The notes beneath the pieces are model-generated. The model saw nothing but the letters and a program-made list of their open reading frames with translations, was not told the DNA's origin and ran no database searches. Made by a program: the position numbers and the translations under genes. A stretch of DNA of 64,000 bases from Pseudophaeomoniella oleicola (lineage: Eukaryota > Ascomycota > Eurotiomycetes > Phaeomoniellales > Phaeomoniellaceae): positions 1 to 64,000 of the forward strand of contig QWDQ01000001.1 in assembly GCA_003868215.1 (NCBI GenBank). The letters run 5' to 3'. Shown piece after piece: positions 32,779 to 44,405 of this stretch (positions within the stretch are counted from its first letter, which is position 1; every line of letters starts with the position of its first letter).

Positions 32779-34318
32779 TTATTCAAAGGTCATCTTCTTA
32801 CCAGAGAAGTCACCGAATCCTCCACGGTTGGTAGTAGCACCACGACCACCTCGAGCACCACCTCGGCCACCGAAGCCTCCACGGCCACCACCACGGCCAC
32901 CACGGTCGCCAAAGCCTCCACGGCCGCCACCACGACCACCACCACGACCTCCAAAGCCTCCACGGCCACCGCCACGGCCGCCACGAGCTGGAGAGTCACC
33001 GTTGCTGGGACGAGGAGAACTGTAGTCAAGACGGACGATACGTCCAGCAATCTCAAAGCCTTGCATACCATCATACGCAGCGGTGGCCTCGTCAATGGAC
33101 GCAAACGTGACATAACCAAAGCCCTTTGGAGCGCCAGTCTCGCGGTCAGTAGGGAGACGGACACCGGTCACGGTACCATGTTGGCCGAAGGCGTCAGAGA
33201 CGAGGTCTTGGGTAACATCGAAGCTGAGGTTACCAACGAAGAGCGTGTCAGATGGCGGGCTGGCTTTGTCGCCGAAGGACTTCGCACGAGCCTGGGCGCG
33301 ATCAGGACCAGCATTCTGGGTACGAACGGTGGCATAGTCGAGGTTGATCTTGCGGTTGTCGATCTCGGTGTCTTTCTTGGCAGCGTATGCCTTTGCAGCA
33401 TCGGCGGCGTTAACGAATTCAACATAACCAAACCCCTTGGAGCGGCCAGAGTCGCGATCGGTGACGATGCGAACACCGGAGAGCTCACCGAAGTCCTGGA
33501 ACTCCTGGCGGAGCCACTCTTCATCAACATTCCAGGACAGGTTGCCAACAAAGAGATTAGGACTACCCGTGGAATCATCTGCAGCTTCGGCATCAGCCTT
33601 CGCCTTCTTTGCAGCGAATGGTGATTCTTCATCTTCGGCCTTGCGTTTCTTAGCAGGTGGTGCTGGCTTTTCCTTTTCGTCCTCCTCGCTGGACTCGTCT
33701 GAGGAGTCGCTGTCACTCTCAGCACTTTCGTCTTGGGCTGGGAGTAGATGTCAGTAAGCGCCAGCGAATTCAGGGCTTTTTTTTTCATGACTTACCACCA
33801 ACGACCTTCTGAGCCTTGGCGGGTGCAGCCTCTTCGTCGCTACTCTCGCTTTCATCGCTCTCACTCTCTTCGACGGCCTTTGCAGCAACCTTCTTCACGG
33901 CAGGCGTCTCATCCTCGGAATCTTCACTCTCTTCCTCGGAAGACTCAGCCTTCTTGATTTGCTTAGCCGGGACTTCATCTTCGGAAGATTCATCGGAGTC
34001 GGAGTCGGAGTCAGATTCAACCTTCTTAGCGACAGTGGCCTTACCATTGGCCTTAGGCTTAGCCTCAGCCTCGCTGTCGCTGCTGTCAGAGCTCTCGCTT
34101 TCCTCTGTTTCAGACTCCGATTCTGGCTCTGGTGTAGGCTCCTTGGCCTTCTTCTTTGACTTCTTTTCATCCTTTCCGGCAACGGACTTGGCAACTTCCT
34201 TGCCCTTAGCCTTGACAGCCTGAGCCGGTTTGGTCACACCGGCACCTTTAGCCTTGGTGAGAACATCTTTCTCTGGCTTAGGAGCCTTAACGTATTTGGC
34301 CTTGTTTGTCTTAGACAT
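32779..34318 (-). CDS. nsr1: Nucleolin-like RNA-binding protein Nsr1/Gar2
   Basis: A nucleolar protein for pre-rRNA processing and 40S assembly. Exons are 34318-33796 and 33737-32779 (493 aa); the 58-nt intron uses GTAAGT and CCCAG, and the phases match. Seen: a Lys-rich N terminus, alternating acidic-Ser tracts with Lys/Ala linkers (about 65-195) that are classic casein-kinase-2-type nucleolin repeats, an NLS-like KKRK, RRM1 at about 235-312 (RNP2 NLFVGNLSW, RNP1 KGFGYVEF), RRM2 at about 338-413 (TLFVGNLSF, KGFGYVTF), and a Gly/Arg-rich GAR domain at about 425-485 ending KKMTFE. The architecture is exactly that of Nsr1/Gar2/nucleolin. Confidence 0.93.
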
Positions 34319-35117
34319 TTTCAATGGTAAAACTATTGACAGGCACTGGTTAGCCATGGTTCCTGGGAGCGTTGCCATCGGCATCGTTTCAGAACACCCA
34401 GGGTTCTCAAAGAACGAAGAGGGTAAGTTGTGCTCACTTGGTAAAGATAACCTGTATTCTAAGTTATGATCCTTCAACAGAGCTCTTCTTGAACTAGTGC
34501 GGCAAAATGTCCCTCAGATCCCACGGAATAGAACAATTCCCTCAGATCCCACTACTGCAATGGTTTGCAGTTTTATTGAGTACGGGTATAAGACGCAACG
34601 GTCTGATAAAGCCCTCAGTAATCCCACTGTAGATAACTCAAAAGCCCACAGTTGCTAGACAAGTCAATACCCACGACTTTGTTTGCGAAATCCCACTGGC
34701 AAGAAGTGACAGATCCCTCAGATGCAGAGCGCAAGATTCCCTCGAACCACAAAAGTAGAACCCTCAGTGACCCTCAAACGGATTAGAATAAAGAGGTTTC
34801 CTGTGTAGTAATAAAGCAGGAAGATATGCTGTTGTATGGAGCAAGTGGAAAAAGAAAAGGAAGAAACTGATAAGGTCTCGATTCCAAGAAAAGTTATGCG
34901 AAACAAATTGTAGGCGGTGAAAATCTCATTTTTCTGCCCGAGACCCGCCCACGCCATCTTCTTTTATCGATAACATGGGCCTAACCATAACTGGAAATAA
35001 AAGTCTCAACTCCAGAAACGCCGGTGAGTACTGTATCCACAGTCTACTTTTAAGGGACACGTCGAGCTTATCAGTTGTCTTGGGCATCTCTACAGGAGCA
35101 TATACAGCGTCGGCATA
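34319..35117. promoter_or_regulatory. Divergent promoter region nsr1/alg6 with repeated CCCTCAGATCCCAC motif
   Basis: This 799-bp stretch lies between divergent starts. The 14-mer CCCTCAGATCCCAC occurs exactly at 34511-34524 and 34539-34552. Degenerate copies (CCCTCAGTAATCCCACT at 34612, CCCTCAGATGC near 34712, CCCTCAGTGACCCTCA near 34762) follow. Such spaced copies upstream of a ribosome-biogenesis gene may be regulatory sites. Confidence 0.5.
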
Positions 35118-37129
35118 ATGTCCTTCGCTGCTTCTCATAAACCTCGGAAGAGGAGAAAGGATCTTTCTTCCATGTCAACGGCGGCTAACCAGGATCTCGT
35201 CGTCCACAACAAGTCCAATGCTGCCAAGCATGCTTTCCCTTTGGTGGCTTTCCTATGGCCAGCTCGGGGAACAACTTCTGGATGGATCATTTTACCATTG
35301 GTTCTCATGACCGTGGGGCTCTTTAGATGGTCACTTGGATTATGGGGTTTCTCAGGTATGCCTCTGGAACTGTTCTTTGCAGGCTTTCTCTGATAGATAT
35401 CACGCTCAGGATTTAACATACCGCCAATGCATGGGGACTTCGAGGCCCAGAGACACTGGATGGAAATTACAAACCATTTACCGGTCTCTCTCTGGTACTT
35501 CTATGACCTATTATACTGGGGATTAGACTATCCGCCTTTGACAGCCTACCATAGCTGGCTCTGTGGAAAGATGTCAGTATTATGTACCCGCTGATATCGC
35601 ACATCTGACTGACATGATAATAGCGGCTCATTGATCGACCGAGCATGGTTTGCTCTTGATGAATCACGTGGCTTAGAGGGACCATCAATCAAACTCTTCA
35701 TGCGTGCTACTGTCATTGTCTCCGAGTATCTCACCTATATTCCTGCTGTGGTCATCTTCCAGAGGAATTTCGGCCGCATGAACGGTGTCGGTGCAACAGC
35801 ATCAGCAGTAGCTCTGGTGGCCATACTCATGCAACCAGGGATCATACTGATTGACCATGGCCATTTCCAGTATAATACGGTCATGCTAGGGCTGGTTGTT
35901 GCAGCCATCTCTTGCTTCATGACGAATCATGTGCTCTGGGGGAGTGCACTATTTGTAGCAGCTCTCGGCTTCAAACAAATGGCTCTGTACTATGCCCCCA
36001 TTATTTTTGCATACCTTCTCGGGGCATGTTTTACACCTCGTTTCCGACCCGGGAGACTGCTCCTCATTGCCACTATTACCCTTCTCTCATTCGCTCTTCT
36101 CTTCGCACCCTTAGTCCTTGGTGCACTGTACGAAGATTACAGAGAACCTGTCTCGTACAACAGTAAACTATCGCCGCCACCTTTGCTTGAAGACCTACAA
36201 AAGCTCGGTATCGAGATTCCACCCTTTTCATATGCTTACACTATTGTTCTGCAACTCACTCAGGCGATCCACCGCATCTTTCCATTCGCTCGCGGTGTGT
36301 TCGAAGACAAAGTCGCCAATTTCTGGTGTCTCCTAAACCACGCCGTGATCAAATTGTCAGCCCTACCAACATCCATACCGTTACCACGCCTATCTCTCCT
36401 TTTCACTCTCGCCTCGGTCTTTCCAGCGAGTCTCAGCGTTCTCGTGATACCCCGGAAGTCTATCCTCCTCCCGGCCCTCGCAAGTTGCTCTTGGGGTTTC
36501 TTCCTTTTTTCCTTCCAGGTCCACGAGAAGTCCGTTTTGCTACCCCTACTCCCAACAACACTTCTGTTGAGCGGCAGTAATGGTCTCCATCCTTCCATAC
36601 GCGCATGGGTTGGATTTGCAAATATGCTGGGGACATGGTCGATGTACCCTCTCCTTTCTCGCGACCAGCTTCGCACCCCTTATGCCGTGATGACACTCCT
36701 GTGGGCATATCTTCTCGGTCTTCCTCCATCATCTCTATCGGCCTACCTACCTCGCCGCGATGCAGCAGGTCAACTCTCCACCGATGGCCCCAACATCTTA
36801 ACGACCATGACCCATCTCTCATTTTACGCAGCGATGCTGGCCTGGCACATCCTCGAGGCCTTTATGCCACCACCTCAGGCTAAGCCAGACCTCTGGGTTG
36901 TCCTCAATGTCATCGTCGGCGCTCTCGGCTTCGGCTTATGCTACATGTGGACCACGTGGAAAACAATCGCGGGAACCGGGCTTCCCAACAAACTCTTCGA
37001 GTGGTGGAACAAACCCTCTTCTTCATCGTCATCTTCTCCTACTCCCTTTGAGGCCGACAACAAGAAGAAACCAGAGAACATCACCAAAGGCTCCAAGCAA
37101 CACCATCCAGCAAGCAATGGCAAACCACC

Positions 37130-37161
<32 letters not shown>

Positions 37162-37211
37162 CCCCCACAAAACCGCAACAGGGCGTCGGAAAAGCCGGAA
37201 AAAAGAAATAA
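35118..37211 (+). CDS. alg6: ER alpha-1,3-glucosyltransferase Alg6
   Basis: Alg6 adds the first glucose from dolichyl-phosphate-glucose to the Man9GlcNAc2-PP-dolichol precursor of N-glycans in the ER. Exons are 35118-35355, 35410-35572 and 35624-37211 (662 aa). The joins restore family text: [39 protein letters not shown] and IDHGHFQYN. About ten membrane segments are visible, with HGHFQYN and [12 protein letters not shown] as hallmark blocks and [11 protein letters not shown] near the C-terminal half. The second donor is GTCAGT, a variant also used elsewhere in this window. The C-terminal tail is an unusual Ser/Lys/Gln-rich extension with ten consecutive Gln (about 37126-37160). Confidence 0.92.
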
Positions 37212-38033
37212 GAAAACAGCAGCCACAGCAAGCATGCAAGCAAGCAAGCAAGCAAGCAAATAAACATGTACAGTTACTCCACAAAGACAAACAAAAGAGG
37301 AGGAAGTCTAACCATACAGTATCACCTCCCCTTCCTTGTATACCATCATCATCCCAATTTTTCTTCTTCTTTCTCACCCATTTACAATCAATGTAACATC
37401 GATACTGAAGTAGATATCTACCTATACGAACATTCTTACTTCTCTCATATATATATATCATAATGATGAAAATAAAAATAAAAATTAGAATATCGTCTTT
37501 TGAGGTTGGGAAGTTTTGGCGGGGTATGGCATTCTACATTTTGGATATCAAACCAAAAACCAGACCATTCATCTCTCTCTCTCTCTCTCTCTCTCATCGA
37601 ATCGAGTCGACTCGTTATTCTTCGCTGTCTTAAGTCTCATGTTGTATACAAACTATGTAGGTACGTATGGATGTAGACAGGTATTTCTACTGATATAACG
37701 ACGACCGGACAGCTAAGTGGCTCTTCTTCTGCTCTTCTGCTGATTACTAGCCAATACGCACGTAGGTTGCCCGAATCGAAAGTACTGGCTATGTTGAGTA
37801 CGTGGGTATCTATACTTCGTACATGCTCCTAGATAGGTATCTAGGCTTTTAGCAGAGAGAAAGAGAGGGTGCTCTTGGTCTGGGTCGAATGGTATGGATA
37901 TCTATCTGATTGATGCGGGAAAGACCTGCTTGATGCTGCTGCTACTGCTGCTGCCACCGCCGTTGATGATGATGATGATGATATTCAAGTCTCACACGGT
38001 CTCAGACCCTGTCATAAGGAAATCTCTCGGGGC
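37212..38033. other. Convergent 3' region with simple repeats
   Basis: This 822-bp stretch between alg6 and sec66 3' ends holds a (CAAG)n run at 37228-37260, a (CT)n run near 37570-37594 and a GATGAT run near 37967-37983. No gene is seen. Confidence 0.6.
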
Positions 38034-38977
38034 TCATTTCTTGCTTTTCTTCTTTTTCTTGTTGCCGCCGCCACCACCCCCACTTGGTGCCGAGGCTTCC
38101 TTTTCTACCAGGACAGCATCATCGTCGCTTCCAGCAGCAGCAGCAGCAGTCGTATTGTGAGCGGCTCGGATCGCTGCTTTCTTGGCGACTGCATCCATTC
38201 CGGTCTTCGCGTCTTTCACGGCTTCTGCTTCCTTCTTTGCCTCTGCGTCAGGTGCAGCGCCAAGATCGCGGAGCGCATCGGCTCTCCGCTCATCCCGTCG
38301 TCTTATCCATTCCGCTTTTTCATGTTCCTCGCTCCCTCTGATCTTGCCCAGTCTCTCGTTCAGGGTGTCTCTGTTCACCATCTCGCTGGCCGTTTGGAAA
38401 ATGATTTGGCCCCACCCGTTCGCTAATGCGTTCGCTTCGTTGACTACATCCTTGACTTCATCTTCAAGCTCTTTCTCGGCTCTGATTAAGCGTTCCCATA
38501 AGTCGTCGCCTACTGACCCGCGTTGGAGAAGGGTTTGGAGAGCCGGTTTTCGAGACCGGATATTTATGATGCGTCTAACATCTTCGCAGGCGCGGAGTAT
38601 TAGGGCGGCTCGTATTATCGAGTCCGGAGGTTTGGGAGAATCGGTATGTAGGAGAGTTAAGTAGATATCGCGGGGTGTGTGAGGTGGAAAGTAAGGTGAA
38701 AGATGGAGAGATTTGGCTGTAGAATGCATAAGTCAGTTGATGTCAAGAAGCCAGAACAATGTGACAGAGCGCTTGGGTCGGCGAAGAAATAGATTCATCT
38801 TGCGACCAGATTTTATACTGTCACAGCGCCAATCTGCAGCTCGAAACTGCCATGAACGTGGGTAAAAAGCAACTCACCAGCTTTTCGCTTCCTATAAAGT
38901 GAAGAGAACGTCCCCAGCGATACAACGAGTATGCCCAGATACGCAAAGGGTATGAGTAAGGAGACCCAGTCAACCAT
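38034..38977 (-). CDS. sec66: Sec66/Sec71, post-translational translocon subunit
   Basis: A subunit of the Sec62/63 complex that drives post-translational import into the ER. Exon 1 (38977-38878) was not obvious from long open frames. It encodes MVDWVSLLIPFAYLGILVVS, the family's lumenal start and single membrane anchor, then LYRKRKA. A 161-nt intron (38877-38717) follows, and exon 2 (38716-38034) begins AKSLHLSPYFPPHTPRDIYL. The total is 260 aa. The cytosolic part has ALILRACEDVRRIINIRSRK and NALANGWGQIIFQTASEM, both Sec66 blocks, and ends in an Ala/Gly/Lys-rich tail (GGGGGGNKKKKKSKK). Confidence 0.92.
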
Positions 38978-39622
38978 CTTGAACGGTGATTTCTAGGGTG
39001 AACAGTCGAAAGGTAGGATTCGAATAGAAAAAAGCAGCGCTCAAAGGCGCGTGACCAGAGAAAGGGTCTATTTTATTCAGCCCGCCTATTTCGACACCTC
39101 AACATGCGCATCTAGATCTTCCTCGTTGTTTCTGAGTGGTATACGTATGGGCGCATGCGCTTAAGTTTCGAAGGATGTAGCATCAGTAAATGTATCGTCA
39201 GGCCAGAGTGTATCTCCAAACCCGTTCAGGGTCCAGTTACTGAAAGGTGGAGCCAACACACTCGAGGTAGGAGAGAACAGTAGAGTAATTACTACAACTA
39301 ACAAACTACAGGATGCAACATTCGCAAGAAATGGTTATTAAATCCATGGCTGTCCATTCATTATCTTTCTAACTGTTAAATCGACTCAACAATGGGGTAT
39401 ATGTAAGTTCTAGGCTCTAGAGACTCTGGAGGCACCAAGGGGTTTCAGGCGGCGCAAGTTTCCAAGGAGTCTTCTCTTCAATCCAAGCCATGCTCTGCAG
39501 ACTGTGGCCTGACTCTGACATTCCGTCAACCAAGATATCTATCCTCAGACGCCAGTGATCCATGGGGTCTACAGCCAATGTGGTATTGTATATGACTTGA
39601 GTCTCTTTTCTTTTCGTAACCA
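38978..39622. other. Intergenic region sec66/rna1
   Basis: This 645-bp stretch between two minus-strand genes should hold the sec66 promoter and rna1 terminator. No gene is seen. Confidence 0.5.
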
Positions 39623-40870
39623 TCATACCTTGGCCTTCTTCTCCAATAGATCCGCCAGTTCGTCGACGTCCTTGTCTTTCTTCTCTGCAACGGTTTCGTC
39701 TTCTTCTTGATCGGCCTGCTTCAAGATCGTTTCTTGTTCTTCCTCTTCTTCTTCCCCTTCCTCCTCGTCTTCTGGCTCGCTGTCTTCACCTTCAAGCTCA
39801 TCGAGCTCATCTAGTCCCCAGTGATCCTCAGGATGCTCCTCCTTCCCAAATTCTTCTTTCCGGTCTGAGAGCAGCTCGGAAATTGCCTCAATGTTGGGAT
39901 CTTCTTCATCGAATTTGTTGCCGTTGAGCTCGATTCTTCTGCCATTTGGTAAACCTTCTTTGAGCGCTGTGAGGAGAGCTACCAATCCCTTTGGGTCGAT
40001 GTCGTTGTATTGTAGTCGTAGGATCTCGAGAGCCTTGTTTTGTCCTTTGGCCAATTCTTCAAAGACCTTCACGGCCCCACGAGCGCCAAGCAGATCGTCA
40101 CCAACACCGAGCTCTTTCAGACCCGTCCAATTGCCAATTACTTGTGCCAACGCCGTTGCGCCTTTGAGAGTGAATGTGTTATCTTGCATGTCAAGGACTT
40201 CAAGATCTTTGCAACTCTTCAACCCCTCCTTGAGAAGATGACTGATACCTTCTTGTCTGATACCATTCTGAGTCATCTTCACGCTCTTCATGCCAGATGA
40301 GTGCGCTTGGTATGCCTTTGCCCATGCTGCCATGCTGCCATTTTCCAATCTATTTCTGCCGCAGACTATACTCTCAAGATCGGGAATGTCTTTTCCTGTC
40401 TTTCGTACTTCGGCCTTGCGCTCGGCAAGGAGACTAAGAGCATCCGCTATTGATGTTCCCGCAATAGGACCCATACCATTATTATTGAGGATGAGATGAC
40501 GTAGTGGGGTGTGCTTGCCGAGGAAGTCAACAAGCGGGTCTTTTGTGTTGAGCCCGAAAGCATTGTCGCTCAAGTCGATTGTGTGAAGTTTTGGACATTC
40601 CAACAGAGCGGTCAGTAGAGCCGACAATGCAGGAGGGATTTCTTCGAGTAGGCGGGAGGTAAAAATGTCATGGAGATCGATTGATTCGAGAGATTTCTGA
40701 GAAGATAGAAGGGGCGCAAGCGCTTCACTGGCACCCACACCAAATGTGTTGCCCGAGAGATCGATGTGTTTTATTTCAGTAGACTCTTTCAAAGGACCAA
40801 TGTGTGTCTCGAGGTCGGCGGCCGAATCGAGCTTGAGACCCTTGTTCGCAAGGGAAAAGGTGCCCGCCAT
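39623..40870 (-). CDS. rna1: Ran GTPase-activating protein Rna1
   Basis: RanGAP stimulates GTP hydrolysis by Ran on the cytoplasmic side and so drives directional nuclear transport. The 415 aa form a leucine-rich-repeat crescent (IKHIDLSGNTFG, LHTIDLSDNAFG, LRHLILNNNGMG, LEVLDMQDNTFT, LEILRLQYNDID, GRRIELNGNKFD) and then a strongly acidic C-terminal tail of about 60 residues. HDIFTSRLLEEIP matches the loop that carries the catalytic Arg in S. pombe Rna1 (here about R73). It is a single exon with the start at the first ATG. Confidence 0.95.
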   Translation of the reverse strand: MAGTFSLANKGLKLDSAADLETHIGPLKESTEIKHIDLSGNTFGVGASEALAPLLSSQKSLESIDLHDIFTSRLLEEIPPALSALLTALLECPKLHTIDLSDNAFGLNTKDPLVDFLGKHTPLRHLILNNNGMGPIAGTSIADALSLLAERKAEVRKTGKDIPDLESIVCGRNRLENGSMAAWAKAYQAHSSGMKSVKMTQNGIRQEGISHLLKEGLKSCKDLEVLDMQDNTFTLKGATALAQVIGNWTGLKELGVGDDLLGARGAVKVFEELAKGQNKALEILRLQYNDIDPKGLVALLTALKEGLPNGRRIELNGNKFDEEDPNIEAISELLSDRKEEFGKEEHPEDHWGLDELDELEGEDSEPEDEEEGEEEEEEQETILKQADQEEDETVAEKKDKDVDELADLLEKKAKV

Positions 40871-41517
40871 AGTTGACGAGATAATAGGTCACTTGTTGTA
40901 CTTGGATGTCTCGATGACAGATTGGTTGACTTTCGGTTTCGCCAATATTCTGTTCTCAGAAAAGAGACCAAATAGCAGAGGTGGTTGTGGTTCTAGATCG
41001 TATAAATTGGCCCTTTGAGACAAAGCGACTTGTTTACTTCACTCTCCTTGCCCCGCCGTGGGACCGACATTTTTTTGGGCACCGGTGAGGAGGAGGAGGG
41101 GGACTGACGATTCTATTGAGGGTCAAATCTATTTAATTATTGTAATCCTGCTGGCCCCTGATTCTTCGCTACAATCTACAAATGCAACCCCTCCAGGCAT
41201 CATAAGATCCTCCAGTATATATGATATAGCGAGAACACTGGATATGTGAACCCCACCCATGATGATGGCCAGATCAAATGCAGATAAGAATAAACACAGT
41301 GCTTTTTGCTAACCCAGATCCGTTAATGCTTGGTTGTAGTACAGAATCAGGGGCCGACTTTATCGACTTGATATGACAGATAACTGAAGTCCGGGGGGAC
41401 ATGCGATCTTACTAGAGCCATCTAGATACGAAAGCTCGATATCTTAGATGATTCACAGTATAGTGTCTTTCCTCAAGGCTCGATATACAGAGACCTCACC
41501 AATGATGCTAGAGATCA
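40871..41517. other. Intergenic region rna1/CHAT gene
   Basis: This 647-bp stretch upstream of rna1 and downstream of the CHAT gene marks the left edge of the accessory island. No gene, terminal repeat or transposon end is recognised. Confidence 0.5.
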
Positions 41518-43697
41518 TCAGAAGAGAGAAACGGTCCTGGAGACCTTTTCACTTTCTGGAGTCCATGTAAAGCCCGATTTTGGTGCAAACTCCGTGAGAG
41601 CCGCATTTCTGAGGACCTTGCATTTCCCCAGGTTTGTGTTGAACCAATCCTTAGCCCCTCTTTTGCCACAGACTCCGACGAGAACCAGGTACGGTCTGTC
41701 TTCTCGTCGGTCAGGATCGAAGTGCTCTTCGAGCCAGGCTTCCAGTCTCTCTTGTGCTCGTGTGTGGTATGGCAACTTCTCCGACTCTCCAGGGTATAGT
41801 CGAGTTACGCCCTCCACAATGACCACCGAGGCTGTATCGCTGCTTGAGCTTCGAAGTCGAGATCCAAGTCCATAATACCAAAGCTGGCATGTATGCATCA
41901 ACGATTCTCTCGCATCTCGCTCCAGAAACCATTCCGCCGGGATCACCACACAGCGATTGATGAACTTCGTCCGTATCCAGACGTCTGTGAATATCTCGAG
42001 CAAGCCAAGCAAAGCATTGGGCTGGCTTATCCGAGCAGTGTTGGGGGTAGTGTGGAAGAAGACAACGCGCCGTCGTTTGAGATCACTCTCTATCCTCAGC
42101 ATATTCTTACGATCCTGCCGGTGTTCTTCAAGACGCGCCCGAAACCACGAGAGCCGGTGTTCTTGGAAAGCGATGCGCAGGGGGAAAAGCACAAATGGTG
42201 TTATGCAGTAAGAGCTTTTAATAATGGTGGTGAAAGTCTGACTGGGCATGGCGAGTAGACCATTGAACAGGTGTTTGAATACCCAGTGTGCAACAGCGTA
42301 GAAAACAAGTATTATAACGGCTTGGACCAGAGACAGTGGTCTGATAAATGATGGCCATAGATTGAAAAGTCGGAACAGCCAACTTGGATAATCCGCAGGG
42401 GGATCAATATAGAAACGTCTGCCGTTTGAGTACACCACTGGAACAAACCAATCCTGTATCTTGACATATTGGCGGCAGTTATAGTTCCACCGTTCTCGGT
42501 CTTGAAACAACCGGAGACGTGCCTTACTGGCAGCTTCGGCGAATTCTCCATGTCGCAAGAAGAGCTCCTCGTAGAATGGCGTATAAAACTTCTGTGATAA
42601 GCTATCGGGAACATTGTAAGACATTGCAAGGACATTTGAAATGCCGTGATTCACGAATTTCCAGCTGAGGTTAGCATCTATTCCAGTATCTGCTCGGGCA
42701 GTCTTGCACGCGCTGAGGACTGCACATTCGATGCCATGGTTCTTGAGGAGGATGGCGAGATCGTCCGCCTCTGTTTTGACTGTCTTCAGTCTATCCTTTG
42801 TATCGTACTGATTAAATTCAAGGAACGCTGTCCCGTCATCCCTGTAAAAGATCAGCCATGTGAGTCTGACCATATGGCAGCTACTCACGAGATGCCTCCA
42901 TGCATGTCGAAATGTACTACTTTGAAGAACCCAGGGCCGGACACATCAGTCCGACGGTCCAGATGATTTCTCAGCTCTTCAGAGCTTCCGGGGCGGACCA
43001 CTTCGAGATGTATCTCTTGATACGAATCTCGCTTTCGGAGAGTCTCCTGAATTTCGAGGATTGCACATTGGATGGTCCCAGGACTGAGGACATCCGGATT
43101 ATTTTCATGGACGTATCGCCGGGCCACAACCAATAGGACGTTGAATGATTCTTTCCAGACTAACCCTACACGACGTGATTTGGATCGCTGCGGTATGCGA
43201 CGTCCACAAGGGCTAGGAGATGAAATGAGGCGCTTGACAGTGACAGCAGTCGGTTTGTACAACCGATCCAAGTGCCACAGAGATAGATCTTCTAGATGCT
43301 CCCAGTGAAGGCTGTGTATAGACTTCGAAACATAGTTTTGGCCTTTCCTCCCTGCGTACGTGCATGTATCACAAACGCTGATACTGATGCGGGCCCCATC
43401 AAAGATCTGTAAGTCTGGAATTTCTAACGATTGAAAGAGATCAATACGGTATTTGTCAATGCTTTTTGATCTCTGGGTGAGTAAGTCCAAATCGACATAA
43501 AGAGACCTCAAACAGCGATCTAGATAGTCTTTACAGTGTTGATACTGCAAATTGTCAAAGGGATCGGTGATCAACCTCTCGTCGCTGAGAGCAGTGCCAT
43601 TGATGCAAATTAGAATCCTCCATCTCTGCTGATCAATTAGAGCATGCTCTGCGATTGTCTGTTCCAAGATGATCTCGACGCTGTTCTGGAGGTTCAT
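41518..43697 (-). CDS. CHAT-domain cysteine protease with membrane segment
   Basis: CHAT proteases are caspase/separase-clan enzymes that in fungi often act as effector domains of NLR-like proteins. Exons are 43697-42889 and 42841-41518 (710 aa); the 47-nt intron lies just after the catalytic His motif. Seen: a CHAT domain from about residue 185 (FNVLLVVARRYV, LEVVRPGSSEELRNHL), VVHFDMHGG with catalytic His at about 266, and AVLSACKTA with catalytic Cys at about 315, so both active-site residues are present. After the domain (VPVVYSNG at about 403) comes a hydrophobic helix at about 440-462 (LVQAVIILVFYAVAHWVF) and a weaker one at about 475-495, then a 215-residue cytosolic-looking tail of unknown fold. 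There are no TPR repeats. It is divergent from the next gene. Confidence 0.82.
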
Positions 43698-44405
43698 GAA
43701 GGTGACGGAGCCCCAATAGACCGTTCTTCAAGAGACCTTTTTGGACAGAGACCTTCTTGGACAGAGACCTTCTTGGACAGAGACTCAACTTTCTGACAGT
43801 CTTCCATGTTCGATCGTATATATCACGTTGACTCCGCTTCACTGTGCACGAATCATTTCGGGGAGATAGTGATGCAAGCCCCATTTGATAGTCTGCGGCT
43901 CGTTACGACCCTGCTTCTTACAGGGGATAGCAATAGCGTTGACGCCGCTGTAAAGAAGCGAGTTCATTGGTTCGAGTCATCACATCCTTGTACATGTAAG
44001 ACAGCCCCAACCAGCCACTCCAATAGCGATGCTTTGGCCCCTGAGTGCTGGAGTTTGCCTTATGACATCGTTTGCTGCCTTGCTATAAATCGGAATGGCA
44101 AAGCCCATGGAGGCGCAGCGCCATGGAATTATCACGACAGCTTATTGACCATGTATAAATTTCTCGCAAAGGAGCAGAGTGATTCGGGATAACCATCTTC
44201 TAATCCGACTCTTAAGACGTCGGATCAAACCAATGAAGCCGCTGTATTTCCAGCATCGTCTATAAATACTTTACCTCATCGACTGCTCAGGAAATATAGG
44301 AGCCAAATACCCACCAAGTCCAGTCAAGAATCGTATTAAGTTCGTCGGAACATTCATACGACCCCGGAAAGAACATCGGAACGTTGCCTTGTGGAGGGTG
44401 AAAGC
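43698..44405. promoter_or_regulatory. Divergent control region of the CHAT / unknown-protein pair
   Basis: This 708-bp stretch lies between start codons that point away from each other. It includes the 16-bp tandem repeat next to the CHAT gene. A 128-codon plus-strand frame inside it has no recognisable content. The geometry would allow joint control of the two genes. Confidence 0.45.
43731..43778. repeat. 16-bp tandem repeat in the CHAT gene 5' region
   Basis: Three adjacent copies of AGAGACCTTCTTGGAC, the first with one mismatch, plus a partial fourth. They start 34 bp upstream of the CHAT start codon and so probably lie in its 5' leader or core promoter. Confidence 0.9.

Noticed and set aside
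43960-43990. GGTTCGAGTC, resembling a tRNA T-loop (B box)
   Set aside because: No matching acceptor stem, anticodon arm or A box was found at a suitable distance on this strand.
43806-44192. 128-codon plus-strand frame in the CHAT control region
   Set aside because: It lacks family motifs and overlaps the region expected to hold two divergent promoters.
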